From NCBI GenBank assembly GCA_030017895.1, contig JASEGV010000020.1:1-41802 (forward strand): a DNA stretch of 41,802 bases, given 5' to 3'. This document shows, piece after piece, positions 8,201 to 17,433 of the stretch. The stretch's first letter is position 1. The number at the start of each line of letters is the position of its first letter. The notes beneath the pieces were generated by a model that did no database searches, had not been told where the DNA came from, and saw nothing but the letters and a program-made list of their open reading frames with translations. The stretch is from Bacteroidota bacterium. Its GTDB lineage: Bacteria > Bacteroidota > Ignavibacteria > UBA10030 > BY39. The position numbers and the translations under genes were made by a program.

Positions 8201-9121
8201 ATGAATAAGAAATCACTTATTCTGTTCATGTTTATCTTCACAGGTTATGGTTTCTCCATTCCGATTCAAGATGAAAATGATAAAACTGGCGAGATAATAT
8301 CTTTTCATTTCCCGCATGATGTGAATCGGATTTTTGCAACACCAACTGCCGATGTTTTGAAGTCGTTAGATTTAAATATTATTTTAGGAGGTGCATTTGG
8401 CTTTGAGGAAAGCTCAGCATTTCTTGGTAACGTTGCTTTGGGACTCGGAGGTATTGCAGATATTGAAGTCAACACCGGTTCCTTGTTGGGTGCTCTTGCG
8501 AATGTTAATCAAAATATTCCCACAATAACCTTGAAGGGGAAAATTTACAAAGGCACCGGAAATTATCCGGCAATTGCTATCGGTTTGCGGTCATCAAACG
8601 ATTGGGATAGAACTAAAATTTATGAATCTGGTATTCGAGCGTCCGAACCTGAATTGTATAACGAGGGATTACGTAATGTTGATTACGAAGCTCGCATAAC
8701 AACAGCATTCATAGCATTCAGCAAAAACGCTAACGAAAATCTTTCACTGCACGTAGGGGGTGGTATAAGCGATTTGCGTTATCGGAATATTCGGTTAGGC
8801 TGGTCGCCACCGTACGAATATTTCAGTAAAGATGTAATTAATAAGAAACAACTGGGATATGTTTTCGGTGGATTTATTTATACGATCAACGAGAGGACTC
8901 AATTGATGTTCGAAGCCCAAACGATGCCTTATTTTAGTGTCAACACAAAAAATAAAACCATCGTTCCGAAACAAAGAGGTTTGATGGTGGCAGGAATCAG
9001 GAGTGCGGTCTCCAAAGTACTCCTTTTTGATACTGGAATTCGTTATCAGAGCAACTACAAAGGTATAGCAGATACACAAATCAGGCTGAGCTTAAGCTTC
9101 TTTATTTCTCTTCCATCATAA
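8201..9121 (+). CDS. Secreted, probably outer-membrane beta-barrel protein of unknown function
   Basis: Start chosen at ATG 8201 because AAAGGAG at 8186-8192 stands eight bases upstream; an in-frame TTG at 8183 would put this ribosome site inside the gene. The 306-residue product has a signal peptide (NKKSLILFMFIFTGYGFS) and then alternating hydrophobic stretches with many Gly and aromatic residues, for example LDLNIILGGAFGF, NLSLHVGGGISDLRYR, LGYVFGGFIYTI and the C-terminal IRLSLSFFISLPS, as in small outer-membrane barrels. I do not recognise a family. The stop codon overlaps the next start by one base (TAATG at 9119-9123), so it is probably translated together with prmC. Confidence 0.7.
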   Translation: MNKKSLILFMFIFTGYGFSIPIQDENDKTGEIISFHFPHDVNRIFATPTADVLKSLDLNIILGGAFGFEESSAFLGNVALGLGGIADIEVNTGSLLGALANVNQNIPTITLKGKIYKGTGNYPAIAIGLRSSNDWDRTKIYESGIRASEPELYNEGLRNVDYEARITTAFIAFSKNANENLSLHVGGGISDLRYRNIRLGWSPPYEYFSKDVINKKQLGYVFGGFIYTINERTQLMFEAQTMPYFSVNTKNKTIVPKQRGLMVAGIRSAVSKVLLFDTGIRYQSNYKGIADTQIRLSLSFFISLPS

Positions 9122-9996
9122 TGAGCAACGAAAATACTTGGACAATAAAGAAACTATTGGATTGGTCGGCGAATTATTTAAACGAAAAAGGTTTCGATGA
9201 TTCACGATTGAATGCAGAGTTACTGATTTGCCACATGCTTAATTATAAAAATCGAATTGATTTATATTTGCATCACGATAAACCATTGCGTGAGACAGAA
9301 TTGAAATCATTCAAAGAATTATTTAAGCGGCGTTTAAATCGTGAACCCTTGCAGTACATAATTGGTGAAGCTCAGTTTATGGGACTGAAGTTTAAAGTCG
9401 ATAAACGTGTTTTAATCCCTCGTCCCGAAACTGAAATGTTGGTCGAGGCAGTCATAGAGACTAGTCAGAATTATCCGAACGGCTTAGATATTCTTGATAT
9501 CGGCGTCGGAAGCGGGAACATTGCAGTGAGTCTGGCAAAATTTATTTCTGCCGCAAACGTTACAGGTATTGATGCAAGCAGACCGGCTATCGAAATGGCA
9601 AGAACTAATGTTGATGCAAATGGAGTTTTCGATAGAATCGATTTAAAGCAGCTAAATATTTTCGACGATGTTTCCGGCCTTCCTAAATACGATATAATCG
9701 TTTCTAATCCACCTTACATTTCGAGAAATGAATTTTTAGGAATTCAAGAAGAAATACGTTTGTTTGAACCACACTCTGCAACCACTGACGACAGCGATGG
9801 GTTAACTTATCACAGGCGAATAGCAGATGTGGCGCGAAACATTTTCAAAGAAAACGGGTGGCTTTTTCTTGAAATTGCCTACAACCAAAGTGTAGAAGTA
9901 ACCAAAATTTGTTCTGAGTTCGGTTATTATAAAATCGAAACAATAAAAGATTACAGCGATAACGATAGAGTGATTAAAGCGAGATGGAGTAAATAA
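9121..9996 (+). CDS. prmC: Release factor glutamine N5-methyltransferase PrmC (HemK)
   Basis: It methylates the Gln of the GGQ motif in peptide-chain release factors RF1/RF2, using S-adenosylmethionine. The 291-residue length is normal. The N-terminal helical domain (about 1-95) has the family pattern with ARL-like '[15 protein letters not shown]' and [16 protein letters not shown], followed by [13 protein letters not shown]. The AdoMet site reads [14 protein letters not shown] and the catalytic tetrad NPPY is at 196-199. It overlaps the upstream envelope gene by one base and is followed after one base by dtd, which suggests one transcript for the group. Confidence 0.93.
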   Translation: MSNENTWTIKKLLDWSANYLNEKGFDDSRLNAELLICHMLNYKNRIDLYLHHDKPLRETELKSFKELFKRRLNREPLQYIIGEAQFMGLKFKVDKRVLIPRPETEMLVEAVIETSQNYPNGLDILDIGVGSGNIAVSLAKFISAANVTGIDASRPAIEMARTNVDANGVFDRIDLKQLNIFDDVSGLPKYDIIVSNPPYISRNEFLGIQEEIRLFEPHSATTDDSDGLTYHRRIADVARNIFKENGWLFLEIAYNQSVEVTKICSEFGYYKIETIKDYSDNDRVIKARWSK

Positions 9997-9997
9997 A

Positions 9998-10459
9998 ATG
10001 CGCGCGTTAATACAAAGAGTTAGCCAAGCGAGCGTTACTGTAAATGGTAAAGTTACAGGACAGATTGACAAAGGATTGCTTATATTATTAGGTGTATCCG
10101 GTAACGACGATGAGTCCGATGCAAATTATTTAGCCGAGAAATGTGCCAACTTAAGAATTTTCGAGGATACTCAGGAGAAAATGAATTTATCGGTTCAGGA
10201 CATCAGTGGAAGTGCGCTCGTAGTTTCTCAGTTTACACTTTACGCCGACACACGACGGGGAAACCGCCCGAGTTTTACTAAAGCAGCTTCGGCAGAAAAA
10301 GGGCAGAGATTATACGAGTTATTTGTAGAACAACTGCGCGCATTACTCGGTGAGAATAAAGTAGCAACTGGAGTATTCCGCGCAATGATGGATGTAAATT
10401 TAATTAACGACGGTCCTGTAACTATAATGTTAGAATCAAAACCCAAGAACGGAAACTAA
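9998..10459 (+). CDS. dtd: D-aminoacyl-tRNA deacylase
   Basis: It frees tRNA from D-amino acids and from glycine wrongly charged on tRNA-Ala, and acts in the cytoplasm as a homodimer. The N-terminus [17 protein letters not shown], the active-site strand [19 protein letters not shown] and the C-terminal [11 protein letters not shown] (with the Gly-Pro of the chiral-proofreading site) are all present. The 153-residue length is typical. It lies two bases after the prmC stop and two bases before the next gene, in a tight operon. Confidence 0.95.
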   Translation: MRALIQRVSQASVTVNGKVTGQIDKGLLILLGVSGNDDESDANYLAEKCANLRIFEDTQEKMNLSVQDISGSALVVSQFTLYADTRRGNRPSFTKAASAEKGQRLYELFVEQLRALLGENKVATGVFRAMMDVNLINDGPVTIMLESKPKNGN

Positions 10460-10460
10460 A

Positions 10461-11372
10461 ATGAAAACTCCAAAAGTTCTGATGCTATTTTATGATGGGG
10501 TTGGAGTTGGCAAAAAGGATCAATCTCGAAATCCGTTTTATGCTTGCAAAATTCCGGCTTTAGAAAAATTATTGGATGGAAACATACCACACTTGCGGCT
10601 TAAAAATTTTTCTTCTGATTCTACTTTTTACTCACCAATCAATGCAACGCTTGGCATCGAAGGGTTGCCACAAAGTGGCACAGGGCAGACTACTTTGTTA
10701 TGCGGAATGAATGCTTCTAAATTTGTGGGGAAACATTTCGGTCCTTATCCATATTCAACACTCCGAATTATATTAGAAGAAAAAAATATTTATAAATTTC
10801 TCCATCAAAAACGAAAATCTGTTTTTTATGTAAACGCTTATCCACCGCGTTACTTTGAATATGTTGCAGCACATCAAACCCGCCGCACTGCAACAACACT
10901 TGCCTGGGAAATGGCGGGCTTTAAGTTGAATGATTTCAAGCAGTTGCAAGCGGGCGAGGCACTTTCAGCCGATATCACAAGCCAGAAATGGAATGCGCTT
11001 GGCTTTCCCGCAGTTCCAATTCTCTCTCCAAAAGAAGCCGGTCATCGGTTGGTAAAATTTTTAGAGAAATATAATTTTGTGTTTTTTGAATATTTTTATA
11101 CCGACCATGCCGGTCATAGTCAGTCTATGGAAAAAGCCAAAGAAGAGTTAGCAAAGATCGATGAATTATTATCCGGAGTAATTGAGGCGTTTGATAAAAA
11201 ACAGATGACTATGATTATTACGAGCGACCACGGAAACTTCGAAGATTTATCGGTAAAAACACATACACGAAATCCAGTACCTTTAATAGTTTATGGCAAA
11301 GAAGCAGCACATTTTGCAGGAAAGCTGAAAAGCATTGCTCATGTAGCGCCGGCAATCGTGAGTTTGTATTAG
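10461..11372 (+). CDS. Alkaline-phosphatase-superfamily metalloenzyme (iPGM/phosphopentomutase-like)
   Basis: The 303-residue cytoplasmic protein has the two-metal layout of the superfamily: FYDGVGVG with Asp 12 near the N-terminus, a nucleophile loop GLPQSGTGQTTLLCG (candidate Ser 72 or Thr 74), FYTDHAGHS with Asp 215, His 216 and His 219, and the metal motif ITSDHGNFED with Asp 256 and His 257. These are the ligand sets seen in cofactor-independent phosphoglycerate mutases, phosphopentomutases and phosphodiesterases. It is too short for a normal iPGM and lacks the inserted cap domain. A specific substrate cannot be assigned. It is linked with dtd and prmC by spacings of one or two bases. 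Confidence 0.75.
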   Translation: MKTPKVLMLFYDGVGVGKKDQSRNPFYACKIPALEKLLDGNIPHLRLKNFSSDSTFYSPINATLGIEGLPQSGTGQTTLLCGMNASKFVGKHFGPYPYSTLRIILEEKNIYKFLHQKRKSVFYVNAYPPRYFEYVAAHQTRRTATTLAWEMAGFKLNDFKQLQAGEALSADITSQKWNALGFPAVPILSPKEAGHRLVKFLEKYNFVFFEYFYTDHAGHSQSMEKAKEELAKIDELLSGVIEAFDKKQMTMIITSDHGNFEDLSVKTHTRNPVPLIVYGKEAAHFAGKLKSIAHVAPAIVSLY

Positions 11373-11383
11373 AGAAAATAAGT

Positions 11384-11468
11384 GAATTTAGAATATCGAA
11401 CATAGAATAATGAATTAATCCAACACCTCGTTATTCTAAATTCTTTGTTCATTATTCAATATTTGAAT
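11384..11468. repeat. Inverted pair of 7-base-period arrays before comEC
   Basis: The left arm (11384-11418) has five 7-base units beginning GAA (GAATTTA, GAATATC, GAACATA, GAATAAT, GAATTAA). The right arm (11434-11468) has five units of which four begin TTC (TTCTAAA, TTCTTTG, TTCATTA, TTCAATA, TTTGAAT). The arms are inverted with respect to each other: GAATAATGAA (11405-11414) and TTCATTATTC (11448-11457) are perfect complements. They fill nearly all of the gap between the phosphatase-like gene and comEC and could fold as a long imperfect hairpin, perhaps acting as a terminator. Confidence 0.55.
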
Positions 11469-11481
11469 GAAGATATAAATA

Positions 11482-13884
11482 ATGTTTTCCACAAAACCCG
11501 CAATCAAATTTGTCCTTCCTCTAATCGCCGGTATTCTTATCGGCTGGGAATTCTCTTTTTCAATTTGGTACCTGCTTGGATTTTTGGTCTTTCTTTTTAC
11601 TCTTTCAGTTCTTATCTTTTATTATCACAAGGACAATTCATTAATTTATACATTTATCATAGTTAGTTTACTCTTCACACTTGGTGTTTTCAAAATTACT
11701 ATAGATGGTAAATTCATTCCCGACAATCAAATATCTAAATTTGTTGCAACGTCCGGTATTCAATCAATTGAAGGCATCATAACCGACCCGCCTCAAAAGA
11801 AAACATATAATATTCAATTTGTCATTGAATCTGAAAAAATAAAATCAGAAAAAGATTCAATCGGTGTATTCGGTGGAGTATTGGTTTCAATTCCGCGTGA
11901 GAATATATCCGACCAATTTTCAGATTCGTTGGAATACGGTGTTCGGGTGACGCTATCCGGACAACTTGCATTAGCAGGAACGGCTCGCAATCCGGGTGAA
12001 TTCGATTTGCGACGTTATCTGGAAGTTAACGATATCTACGCACGTATATATCTTGACGGGAGAGAAGATGTTGTAATTCAGCAAAAAACCGGAAACTGGT
12101 TTTTAAGTTACATCATTTATCCATTGCGAAAAAAAATCGCTCATAATTTTGATAGGTTCGTTGGTGGCGAAGAAGCAAAATTTTTAAAAGGCATTTTAGT
12201 CGGAGACAGAAGCGAAATCCCTTTTGAAACGAAAGAAGCTTTTATAAATTCAGGTGTAATGCACATTCTCGCTGTTTCAGGTTTACATGTCGGGATGATA
12301 ATATTAATCGTGATATCATTATTGACTGCTTTTCGTATTCCGGAAAAACTAAAAATTATTACAACTTGTTTTATACTGATATCCTTCGTTTTCCTCACAG
12401 GACAATCTCCTTCTGTTGTTCGTGCAAGTGTAATGGGTGTAATTCTATTAAGTTCGCTCTTACTTGAACGCAAGATTGATATCTTTAACTCGCTTGCAGT
12501 TGCCGCTATTATCCTTCTATTTTTTGATGCCAAGCAGCTTTTTCATCCGGGATTTCAACTTTCGTTTGCAGCAGTAATTTCGATAGTATTACTCTATCCC
12601 AAAATTTCATCCGTCGATAAATTAATTCCACAAAATATTCGAAATGTAAGTTCTGTAAAATTTATCATCGGGCTTGCTGCCGTTTCCGTCTCAGCCGCAA
12701 TAGGAACTCTTCCTTTTACTTCGTATTACTTTGGTAAAATTTCTATGATTGGATTAGTGGCTAACCTACTTGTAGTTCCTTTAACCGGAATTGTATTGGC
12801 TTTGGGTATTACAACAACTGTATTTTCGTTTGTATCAAGTTGGCTTGGATTAATTTTCGCTGAGACAACAAAATCGGTTGCGGGATTATTATTGCATTTG
12901 GTTGCTGTATTTGGGAATTGGAAGTATTCATTCATTTATTCAAATTTTACATTATTTTCGGGATTGCTATTTTATGGCAGCATTATTTTTCTTTTCACCA
13001 TAAACCGGAAAGTATTTTTTAAGAGGTCAATATTCGTTCTACTAATCGTGTCGAATATTATTCTTTACTATTTCATTTTTTTCAAAGTTGAACCTAAACT
13101 TAAAACAACATTCATAGATGTTGGACAAGGGGATGCTATTTTTTTAGAATTTCCGAATGGTAAAAACATGCTTGTCGATGGCGGTGCGAGAACATTTTAT
13201 CGGGATGCGGGGCAAAGGTTTATAACTCCATTTTTAAACAGGCAAGGTATTTCTCAAATTGATATTCTTGTAAATAGCCATCCCCATCACGATCATCTTG
13301 GTGGATTTCCATATTTGATGCGTAATTTTAAAATCGGTAAAATTATTGACGCGGGGTCTTTTGAAAAATCAGATATTTTTAAAGAATTCAAACATATCAT
13401 AGATTCATCCAAAATAAATTATCAAATCATTAAAAGAGGTGAAATAATAAATGTTGCAGATAATTTCAGGATATACGTACTACATCCCTCTGAACAATAT
13501 GATTCGACAGATATACACGACCTGAATAACCAATCTCTTGTGCTGAAAGTTGTTTATGGGAAAACGGAACTTATATTGACCGGTGACGCCGAGAGAGCAA
13601 CAGAAATAAAATTAATAAATCAATATAAAGAGTTTTTAGAGGTCGATATTTTAAAATGCGGACACCACGGTAGTACTACAAGCAGTAGTCTCGAGTTCAT
13701 AGAAACAATAAAGCCATCGCTGTCGGTTATTTCTGTTGGATATGCAAACAAGTTCAACCATCCCTCAAAAATTGTTTTAGAAAATTTAAAGCGAATGAAT
13801 ATTAAAATTTATCGCACTGATTTACAAGGAGCAATTGTTTTGGAATCAAACGGATTGACATGGAGAGAAGTTGAGTGGAGGTGA
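11482..13884 (+). CDS. comEC: ComEC/Rec2-family DNA internalisation protein
   Basis: The 800-residue inner-membrane protein would form the channel that carries single-stranded DNA into the cytoplasm during natural transformation. The order of parts is standard: N-terminal helices, a DUF4131/OB-like region with the motif LAGTARNPGEFDLRRYL near 170, the multi-pass competence domain starting with HILAVSGLHVGMI, and a C-terminal metallo-beta-lactamase domain with VGQGDAIFLEFPNG and the metal-binding HPHHDHLGG (HxHxDH) followed by LTGDAE and CGHHGS. In known homologues the MBL domain may degrade the non-transported strand. No other competence genes are visible. ATG 11482 lies just after a 7-base repeat array. 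Confidence 0.9.
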   Translation: MFSTKPAIKFVLPLIAGILIGWEFSFSIWYLLGFLVFLFTLSVLIFYYHKDNSLIYTFIIVSLLFTLGVFKITIDGKFIPDNQISKFVATSGIQSIEGIITDPPQKKTYNIQFVIESEKIKSEKDSIGVFGGVLVSIPRENISDQFSDSLEYGVRVTLSGQLALAGTARNPGEFDLRRYLEVNDIYARIYLDGREDVVIQQKTGNWFLSYIIYPLRKKIAHNFDRFVGGEEAKFLKGILVGDRSEIPFETKEAFINSGVMHILAVSGLHVGMIILIVISLLTAFRIPEKLKIITTCFILISFVFLTGQSPSVVRASVMGVILLSSLLLERKIDIFNSLAVAAIILLFFDAKQLFHPGFQLSFAAVISIVLLYPKISSVDKLIPQNIRNVSSVKFIIGLAAVSVSAAIGTLPFTSYYFGKISMIGLVANLLVVPLTGIVLALGITTTVFSFVSSWLGLIFAETTKSVAGLLLHLVAVFGNWKYSFIYSNFTLFSGLLFYGSIIFLFTINRKVFFKRSIFVLLIVSNIILYYFIFFKVEPKLKTTFIDVGQGDAIFLEFPNGKNMLVDGGARTFYRDAGQRFITPFLNRQGISQIDILVNSHPHHDHLGGFPYLMRNFKIGKIIDAGSFEKSDIFKEFKHIIDSSKINYQIIKRGEIINVADNFRIYVLHPSEQYDSTDIHDLNNQSLVLKVVYGKTELILTGDAERATEIKLINQYKEFLEVDILKCGHHGSTTSSSLEFIETIKPSLSVISVGYANKFNHPSKIVLENLKRMNIKIYRTDLQGAIVLESNGLTWREVEWR

Positions 13885-13937
13885 AGGGGTGGCGGTAAGT
13901 AGTGAAACAGTTGCAATTACCCCCAACCTCCTCACTT
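13875..13937. terminator. Imperfect hairpin at the comEC end, possible terminator
   Basis: The left arm GTGGAGGTGAAGGGG (13875-13889) contains the comEC stop codon and pairs, with small bulges, with CCCCAACCTCCTCAC (13921-13935). The loop is about 30 bases. A T-rich run follows (TTTATTTTTATTTT around 13950-13965). The long loop makes this only a candidate. Confidence 0.35.
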
Positions 13938-13974
13938 TGTTTCTCATTCAATTTATTTTTATTTTACTTACACT

Positions 13975-15138
13975 ATGAAAAATATTATCAAACTTAAAAA
14001 AGGCGAAGACAAGCGAATCCTTTCGGGGCATCTCTGGGTCTTCAGTAACGAAATTCAAGAAATTTTTGCTGTGCCACAAGCCGGCGATATTGTAGAACTG
14101 CGCAATCATTCCGGCGAGTTCATCGGTAAAGGATTCTACAATCCAAATTCTCTGATTGTATTCAGGTTATTAACAACCGAAGATGAAGATATAGATTTTC
14201 AGTTTTATAAAACCCGAATCGAAAAATCATTAGCTCTTCGGAAAAAGCTTTTCAATAATGTTGAGAGTTTTCGCCTCGTGTATGGCGAGAGCGATTTTTT
14301 GCCGGGCTTGATAATCGATAAATACAACGACTGCTTTTCAATTCAAACTTTCTCTTACGGGATGGATAAACATATCACACTTATTTGCGATGTGTTGGAA
14401 TCAATTTTCAAACCGGCAGGAATTATCCGACGCGATGAATCGCCGTTGAGATCGTTAGAAGGTTTACCGGAAATTAAAGAGGTAGTGCGAGGGGAAATTG
14501 GACCTACCATTGTCACAGAGAACGAAATTAAGTATCAGGTCGATTTATCCGAGGGGCAAAAAACTGGTTTCTTTTTAGACCAACGGGAAAACCGGTTTGC
14601 TATCAGAAGGTATGTTAAAAACGCGAAAGTATTAGATTGTTTCTGCAACGATGGGGGTTTTGCACTGAATGCCGGTTTTGCCGGTGCAGCAAATGTGCTC
14701 GGTATCGATATCTCTGAAACAGCGGTAAAGCGTGCACAACAAAATGCTGGGCTAAATCAACTTGCCGATATATGCAAATTTCAAAAGAGTGATGTTTTCG
14801 ATTTTCTAAAAAGCACTGACGAAAAATACGATGTCGTTATTCTAGATCCACCCTCATTTACAAAAAGTAAAAAAAACATAACTACTGCCAAGCTTGGGTA
14901 TAAGCAAATTAATTCAAACGCAATTCGGTTATTGAACAGCGGCGGGATACTGGCAAGTGCTTCCTGTTCTCATCATATCGATGAAGCACTCTTCATGGAA
15001 GTCATTATTAAGAGCGCTAAGGAAACCGGAAAAAAAATCCGTCTGTTAGAATGGCGAGGTGCATCACCCGACCATCCTGTTTTACCCGCGATGCCGGAAA
15101 CAAAATACCTGAAGTTCGGAATATTTGAAGTGTTTTAA
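13975..15138 (+). CDS. RlmI-like class I 23S rRNA cytosine-C5 methyltransferase
   Basis: The 387-residue protein has an N-terminal PUA domain (KKGEDKRILSGHLWVFSNEI, then GDIVELRN and FIGKGFYNPNS), a middle EEHEE-like region, and a C-terminal AdoMet-dependent methyltransferase with LVYGESDFLPGLIID, EGQKTGFFLDQRENR, LDCFCNDGGFALNAG and the catalytic-side LDPPSFTKSKKN, ending with the SCSHH motif that carries the catalytic Cys. This arrangement matches the RlmI (YccW) family, which methylates C1962 of E. coli 23S rRNA. The exact target base in this organism is inferred. The gene stands alone between a possible terminator and an envelope-protein gene. Confidence 0.88.
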   Translation: MKNIIKLKKGEDKRILSGHLWVFSNEIQEIFAVPQAGDIVELRNHSGEFIGKGFYNPNSLIVFRLLTTEDEDIDFQFYKTRIEKSLALRKKLFNNVESFRLVYGESDFLPGLIIDKYNDCFSIQTFSYGMDKHITLICDVLESIFKPAGIIRRDESPLRSLEGLPEIKEVVRGEIGPTIVTENEIKYQVDLSEGQKTGFFLDQRENRFAIRRYVKNAKVLDCFCNDGGFALNAGFAGAANVLGIDISETAVKRAQQNAGLNQLADICKFQKSDVFDFLKSTDEKYDVVILDPPSFTKSKKNITTAKLGYKQINSNAIRLLNSGGILASASCSHHIDEALFMEVIIKSAKETGKKIRLLEWRGASPDHPVLPAMPETKYLKFGIFEVF

Positions 15139-15171
15139 AAAAGTATTATATTTTTATAAAATATTACTGAA

Positions 15172-15846
15172 ATGAAAAAATCGCATTATATAATTTTATT
15201 CTCATTTATCGCCGTAGCATTTAGTTTAGCACAACACAAGAAAACTGATACTATGATGCTAACACAGGGAAATTTATTATTCGGTAAACCTCAATCCTAT
15301 TTAGTAAAAAATAGTTGGGGGATGGATTTAATTATTTCTACAAATGGTTTTGGTTTAGGTAATTTTTATGGTTATAATTTTTCTGACGAGTTCACAGGAA
15401 AAGTAAATTTATCGATCGCCGAATCAAAAGATGAAAGGGAAATGGAAGTTTATAATCCTTACACGGGGGCGCTGTTTACACCTAATAAAGTGAACAGATT
15501 TATAGTTTTTCCGCTTCTATTTGGAGTTGAATATCGACTTTTTAAAGATGAAATAGTTGATAATTTTCGTCCTTATGTTTCGGTGATGACAGGGCCGACC
15601 TTAATATTTTCAACTCCTTATGAGATTGAATTTTTTGAATCTTTGAAGTATGGAAAAGCGCATTACACTGTTGGTGGTTATGTCGGTTTCGGTGCTTTCT
15701 TCGGTTCAGAACAAAAAAACATATTAGGTGTAAATATTCGTTATTACTTTATACCCTACCAATCAGGTATCGAAAGTTTGCAATTTGTGAAGAAAAAAGA
15801 TTTCGGCGGTTTTAGTATTTCATTGAGTTTTGGAACAGGATGGTGA
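15172..15846 (+). CDS. Small secreted or outer-membrane protein of unknown function
   Basis: The 224-residue product begins with a signal peptide (KKSHYIILFSFIAVAFSLAQ) and continues with short beta-prone segments rich in Gly, Phe and Tyr: FGLGNFYGYNF, PLLFGVEYRLF, PYVSVMTGPTLIFS, YTVGGYVGFGAFFGS, ILGVNIRYYFIPY and the last strand FGGFSISLSFGTGW. An aromatic-ending final strand is typical of outer-membrane barrels. I do not recognise a family. No strong ribosome site is visible; the start ATG is at 15172. Confidence 0.65.
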   Translation: MKKSHYIILFSFIAVAFSLAQHKKTDTMMLTQGNLLFGKPQSYLVKNSWGMDLIISTNGFGLGNFYGYNFSDEFTGKVNLSIAESKDEREMEVYNPYTGALFTPNKVNRFIVFPLLFGVEYRLFKDEIVDNFRPYVSVMTGPTLIFSTPYEIEFFESLKYGKAHYTVGGYVGFGAFFGSEQKNILGVNIRYYFIPYQSGIESLQFVKKKDFGGFSISLSFGTGW

Positions 15847-15866
15847 ACTAATGGTCGGTTTGCTAT

Positions 15867-15897
15867 CCGCCTTCTCCGCCAGAGGCGGAATCGGCGG
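15867..15897. repeat. GC-rich nested palindrome (dispersed element, copy 1)
   Basis: The inner stem TCCGCC (15875-15880), loop AGA, GGCGGA (15884-15889) is perfect. An outer stem CCGCC (15867-15871) and GGCGG (15893-15897) encloses it across a three-by-three internal loop. A loosely 7-base-periodic AT-rich stretch follows up to the TTG start of the transporter at 15933. It resembles the palindromes at 21344 and 34215. Confidence 0.6.
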
Positions 15898-15932
15898 TCA
15901 AGTTAGCAATTAGTAATAGAGAGAATGTAGAG

Positions 15933-16691
15933 TTGGTCGAGTTACAAATTCCTTGGGAAATTATCCCATTATTTTTTTTGATGGCGTTTCTGTATTCGAG
16001 CGTCGGTCATGGTGGTGCATCGGGTTATCTGGCGCTGTTTGCACTTGCCGGTGTTGCCCGTTCCGAAATCGCCCCCGTTGTTTTAGTGTTGAATGTTTTA
16101 GTAGCCAGCAGCAGTTTTATAAATTATTACCGGGCAAAACATTTTTCGATTCAGCTTTTACTTCCTTTTATAATTAGCTCGATACCAGCGGCTTTTGTTG
16201 GCGGACTTTTAAAAGTTTCATCGCTTGCGTTTACAATTATATTAGGGTCAGTATTATTGTTAGCAGCAGGACGATTGTTGTTTGTAAAAAACCGGATTGA
16301 AACCCGTTGGCAGAAATATTCGGGCAAGGCATTTTACTGGGGAATTCCTATCGGTTTTGTAATCGGAATTCTTTCGGGTATTACAGGTGTCGGAGGCGGA
16401 ATATTTTTAAGTCCGTTCCTACTGCTAACCGGTTGGGCGGATGCAAAAAAAACCGCTGCTGTATCGGCGGCATTTATAATTTTAAATTCGTTGAGCGCCT
16501 TAGCTGCAAAATCACTCAGCGCTCCTATTCATTTCGATATAGCATTGATTTTCGGTATTGTGGTATTAATAGCCGGGCAAATCGGCTCACGATTAGGTGC
16601 GTTTAAATTTCAACCCGATATCTTACAAAAATTATTAGGGGCTGTTTTACTAATTGCCGGTATAAAACTAATTAAGGAGTTATGGTCATGA
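15933..16691 (+). CDS. TauE/SafE-family membrane transporter
   Basis: This 252-residue integral membrane protein belongs to the sulfite/organosulfonate exporter family (DUF81). It shows two internally related halves, each with a Gly-rich loop: SVGHGGASGYLALFALAG near the N-terminus and GILSGITGVGGGIFLSPFLLL in the middle. About seven or eight hydrophobic helices can be counted. The substrate in this organism is unknown; family members export sulfite, sulfoacetate or related anions. The frame opens with TTG 15933, the first possible start after an in-frame stop; the next ATG (about residue 17) would remove part of the first helix. Its stop overlaps the next start (ATGA at 16688-16691). Confidence 0.82.
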   Translation: MVELQIPWEIIPLFFLMAFLYSSVGHGGASGYLALFALAGVARSEIAPVVLVLNVLVASSSFINYYRAKHFSIQLLLPFIISSIPAAFVGGLLKVSSLAFTIILGSVLLLAAGRLLFVKNRIETRWQKYSGKAFYWGIPIGFVIGILSGITGVGGGIFLSPFLLLTGWADAKKTAAVSAAFIILNSLSALAAKSLSAPIHFDIALIFGIVVLIAGQIGSRLGAFKFQPDILQKLLGAVLLIAGIKLIKELWS

Positions 16692-17425
16692 AAAATATTT
16701 GGACAGAATCAGATATTCAATTCTTAAAAGAGAATTATCCAAAACAGGGTGCTACTTATGTATCACAAAATATTGGACGCTCTGTGCACGCCGTCAGAAT
16801 GAAAGCTATGCAGCTTCAAATTAAATTCGCGAAACCGGATAGTTGGTCGGAAGAAGATTTATTGCTTCTAAAAAAATATTACCCCAAGCGTGGGTCTCCA
16901 TATATCTCTACTCGAGTTAATCGCACGCAAGATAGTGTGCGGACTAAAGCAATCCGTCTCGGTTTAAGAAGGGAGGACTTTCGTAAATGGTCTGATTGGG
17001 AAAAACGTTATCTCACTCGCCACTATGGATCGAAATCAAATCTTTCTATAAGTCGAACTCTCGGTCGGTCAAAAGATGGAGTTCTCATTAAAGCTCAAAA
17101 GTTAGGTCTCACAAAACCGGCAGCTGCACGTTGGACGGAGGAAGAAACAGAACAATTAATCAAGATGTTTCAGGACCCCAAATTTTCGTTGAAGGAGATG
17201 GAAAAAATTCTGAAACGATCGGAGCGGAGTATTTGGAAGAAAGCTTTCAAGTTAAAAATAAAGAGACCTTGGCTAAATAAATGGACCGATGAGATGCACG
17301 CTTTTCTGAAAAAGAATTATAAAAAGATGGCGTACAAAAATATCGCACAAAAATTAGGTGTTACTGAAAGTTCAGTTCAACATTATGCAAACCGGCACGG
17401 ATTCCATAAAGGAAACAAAAAATAA
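16688..17425 (+). CDS. Protein of five tandem Myb/SANT-like helix-turn-helix units
   Basis: Start set at ATG 16688, eight bases after GGAG (16676-16679) and overlapping the upstream stop; the ATG at 16682 is too close to that site. The 245-residue protein is almost entirely made of five repeats, each starting with a Trp in a W(T/S)xxE/D context: Trp 5, 53, 101, 149 and 199. Spacings are 48, 48, 48 and 50 residues. Each repeat has three helices in the Myb/SANT arrangement, for example WTESDIQFLKENYPKQG then a recognition-like helix RSVHAVRMKAMQL. The many Lys and Arg suggest DNA binding. Single and double units occur in bacterial phage and regulatory proteins; five in a row is unusual. No enzymatic domain is present. 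Role unknown. Confidence 0.75.
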   Translation: MKNIWTESDIQFLKENYPKQGATYVSQNIGRSVHAVRMKAMQLQIKFAKPDSWSEEDLLLLKKYYPKRGSPYISTRVNRTQDSVRTKAIRLGLRREDFRKWSDWEKRYLTRHYGSKSNLSISRTLGRSKDGVLIKAQKLGLTKPAAARWTEEETEQLIKMFQDPKFSLKEMEKILKRSERSIWKKAFKLKIKRPWLNKWTDEMHAFLKKNYKKMAYKNIAQKLGVTESSVQHYANRHGFHKGNKK

Positions 17426-17433
17426 ATATTCTT

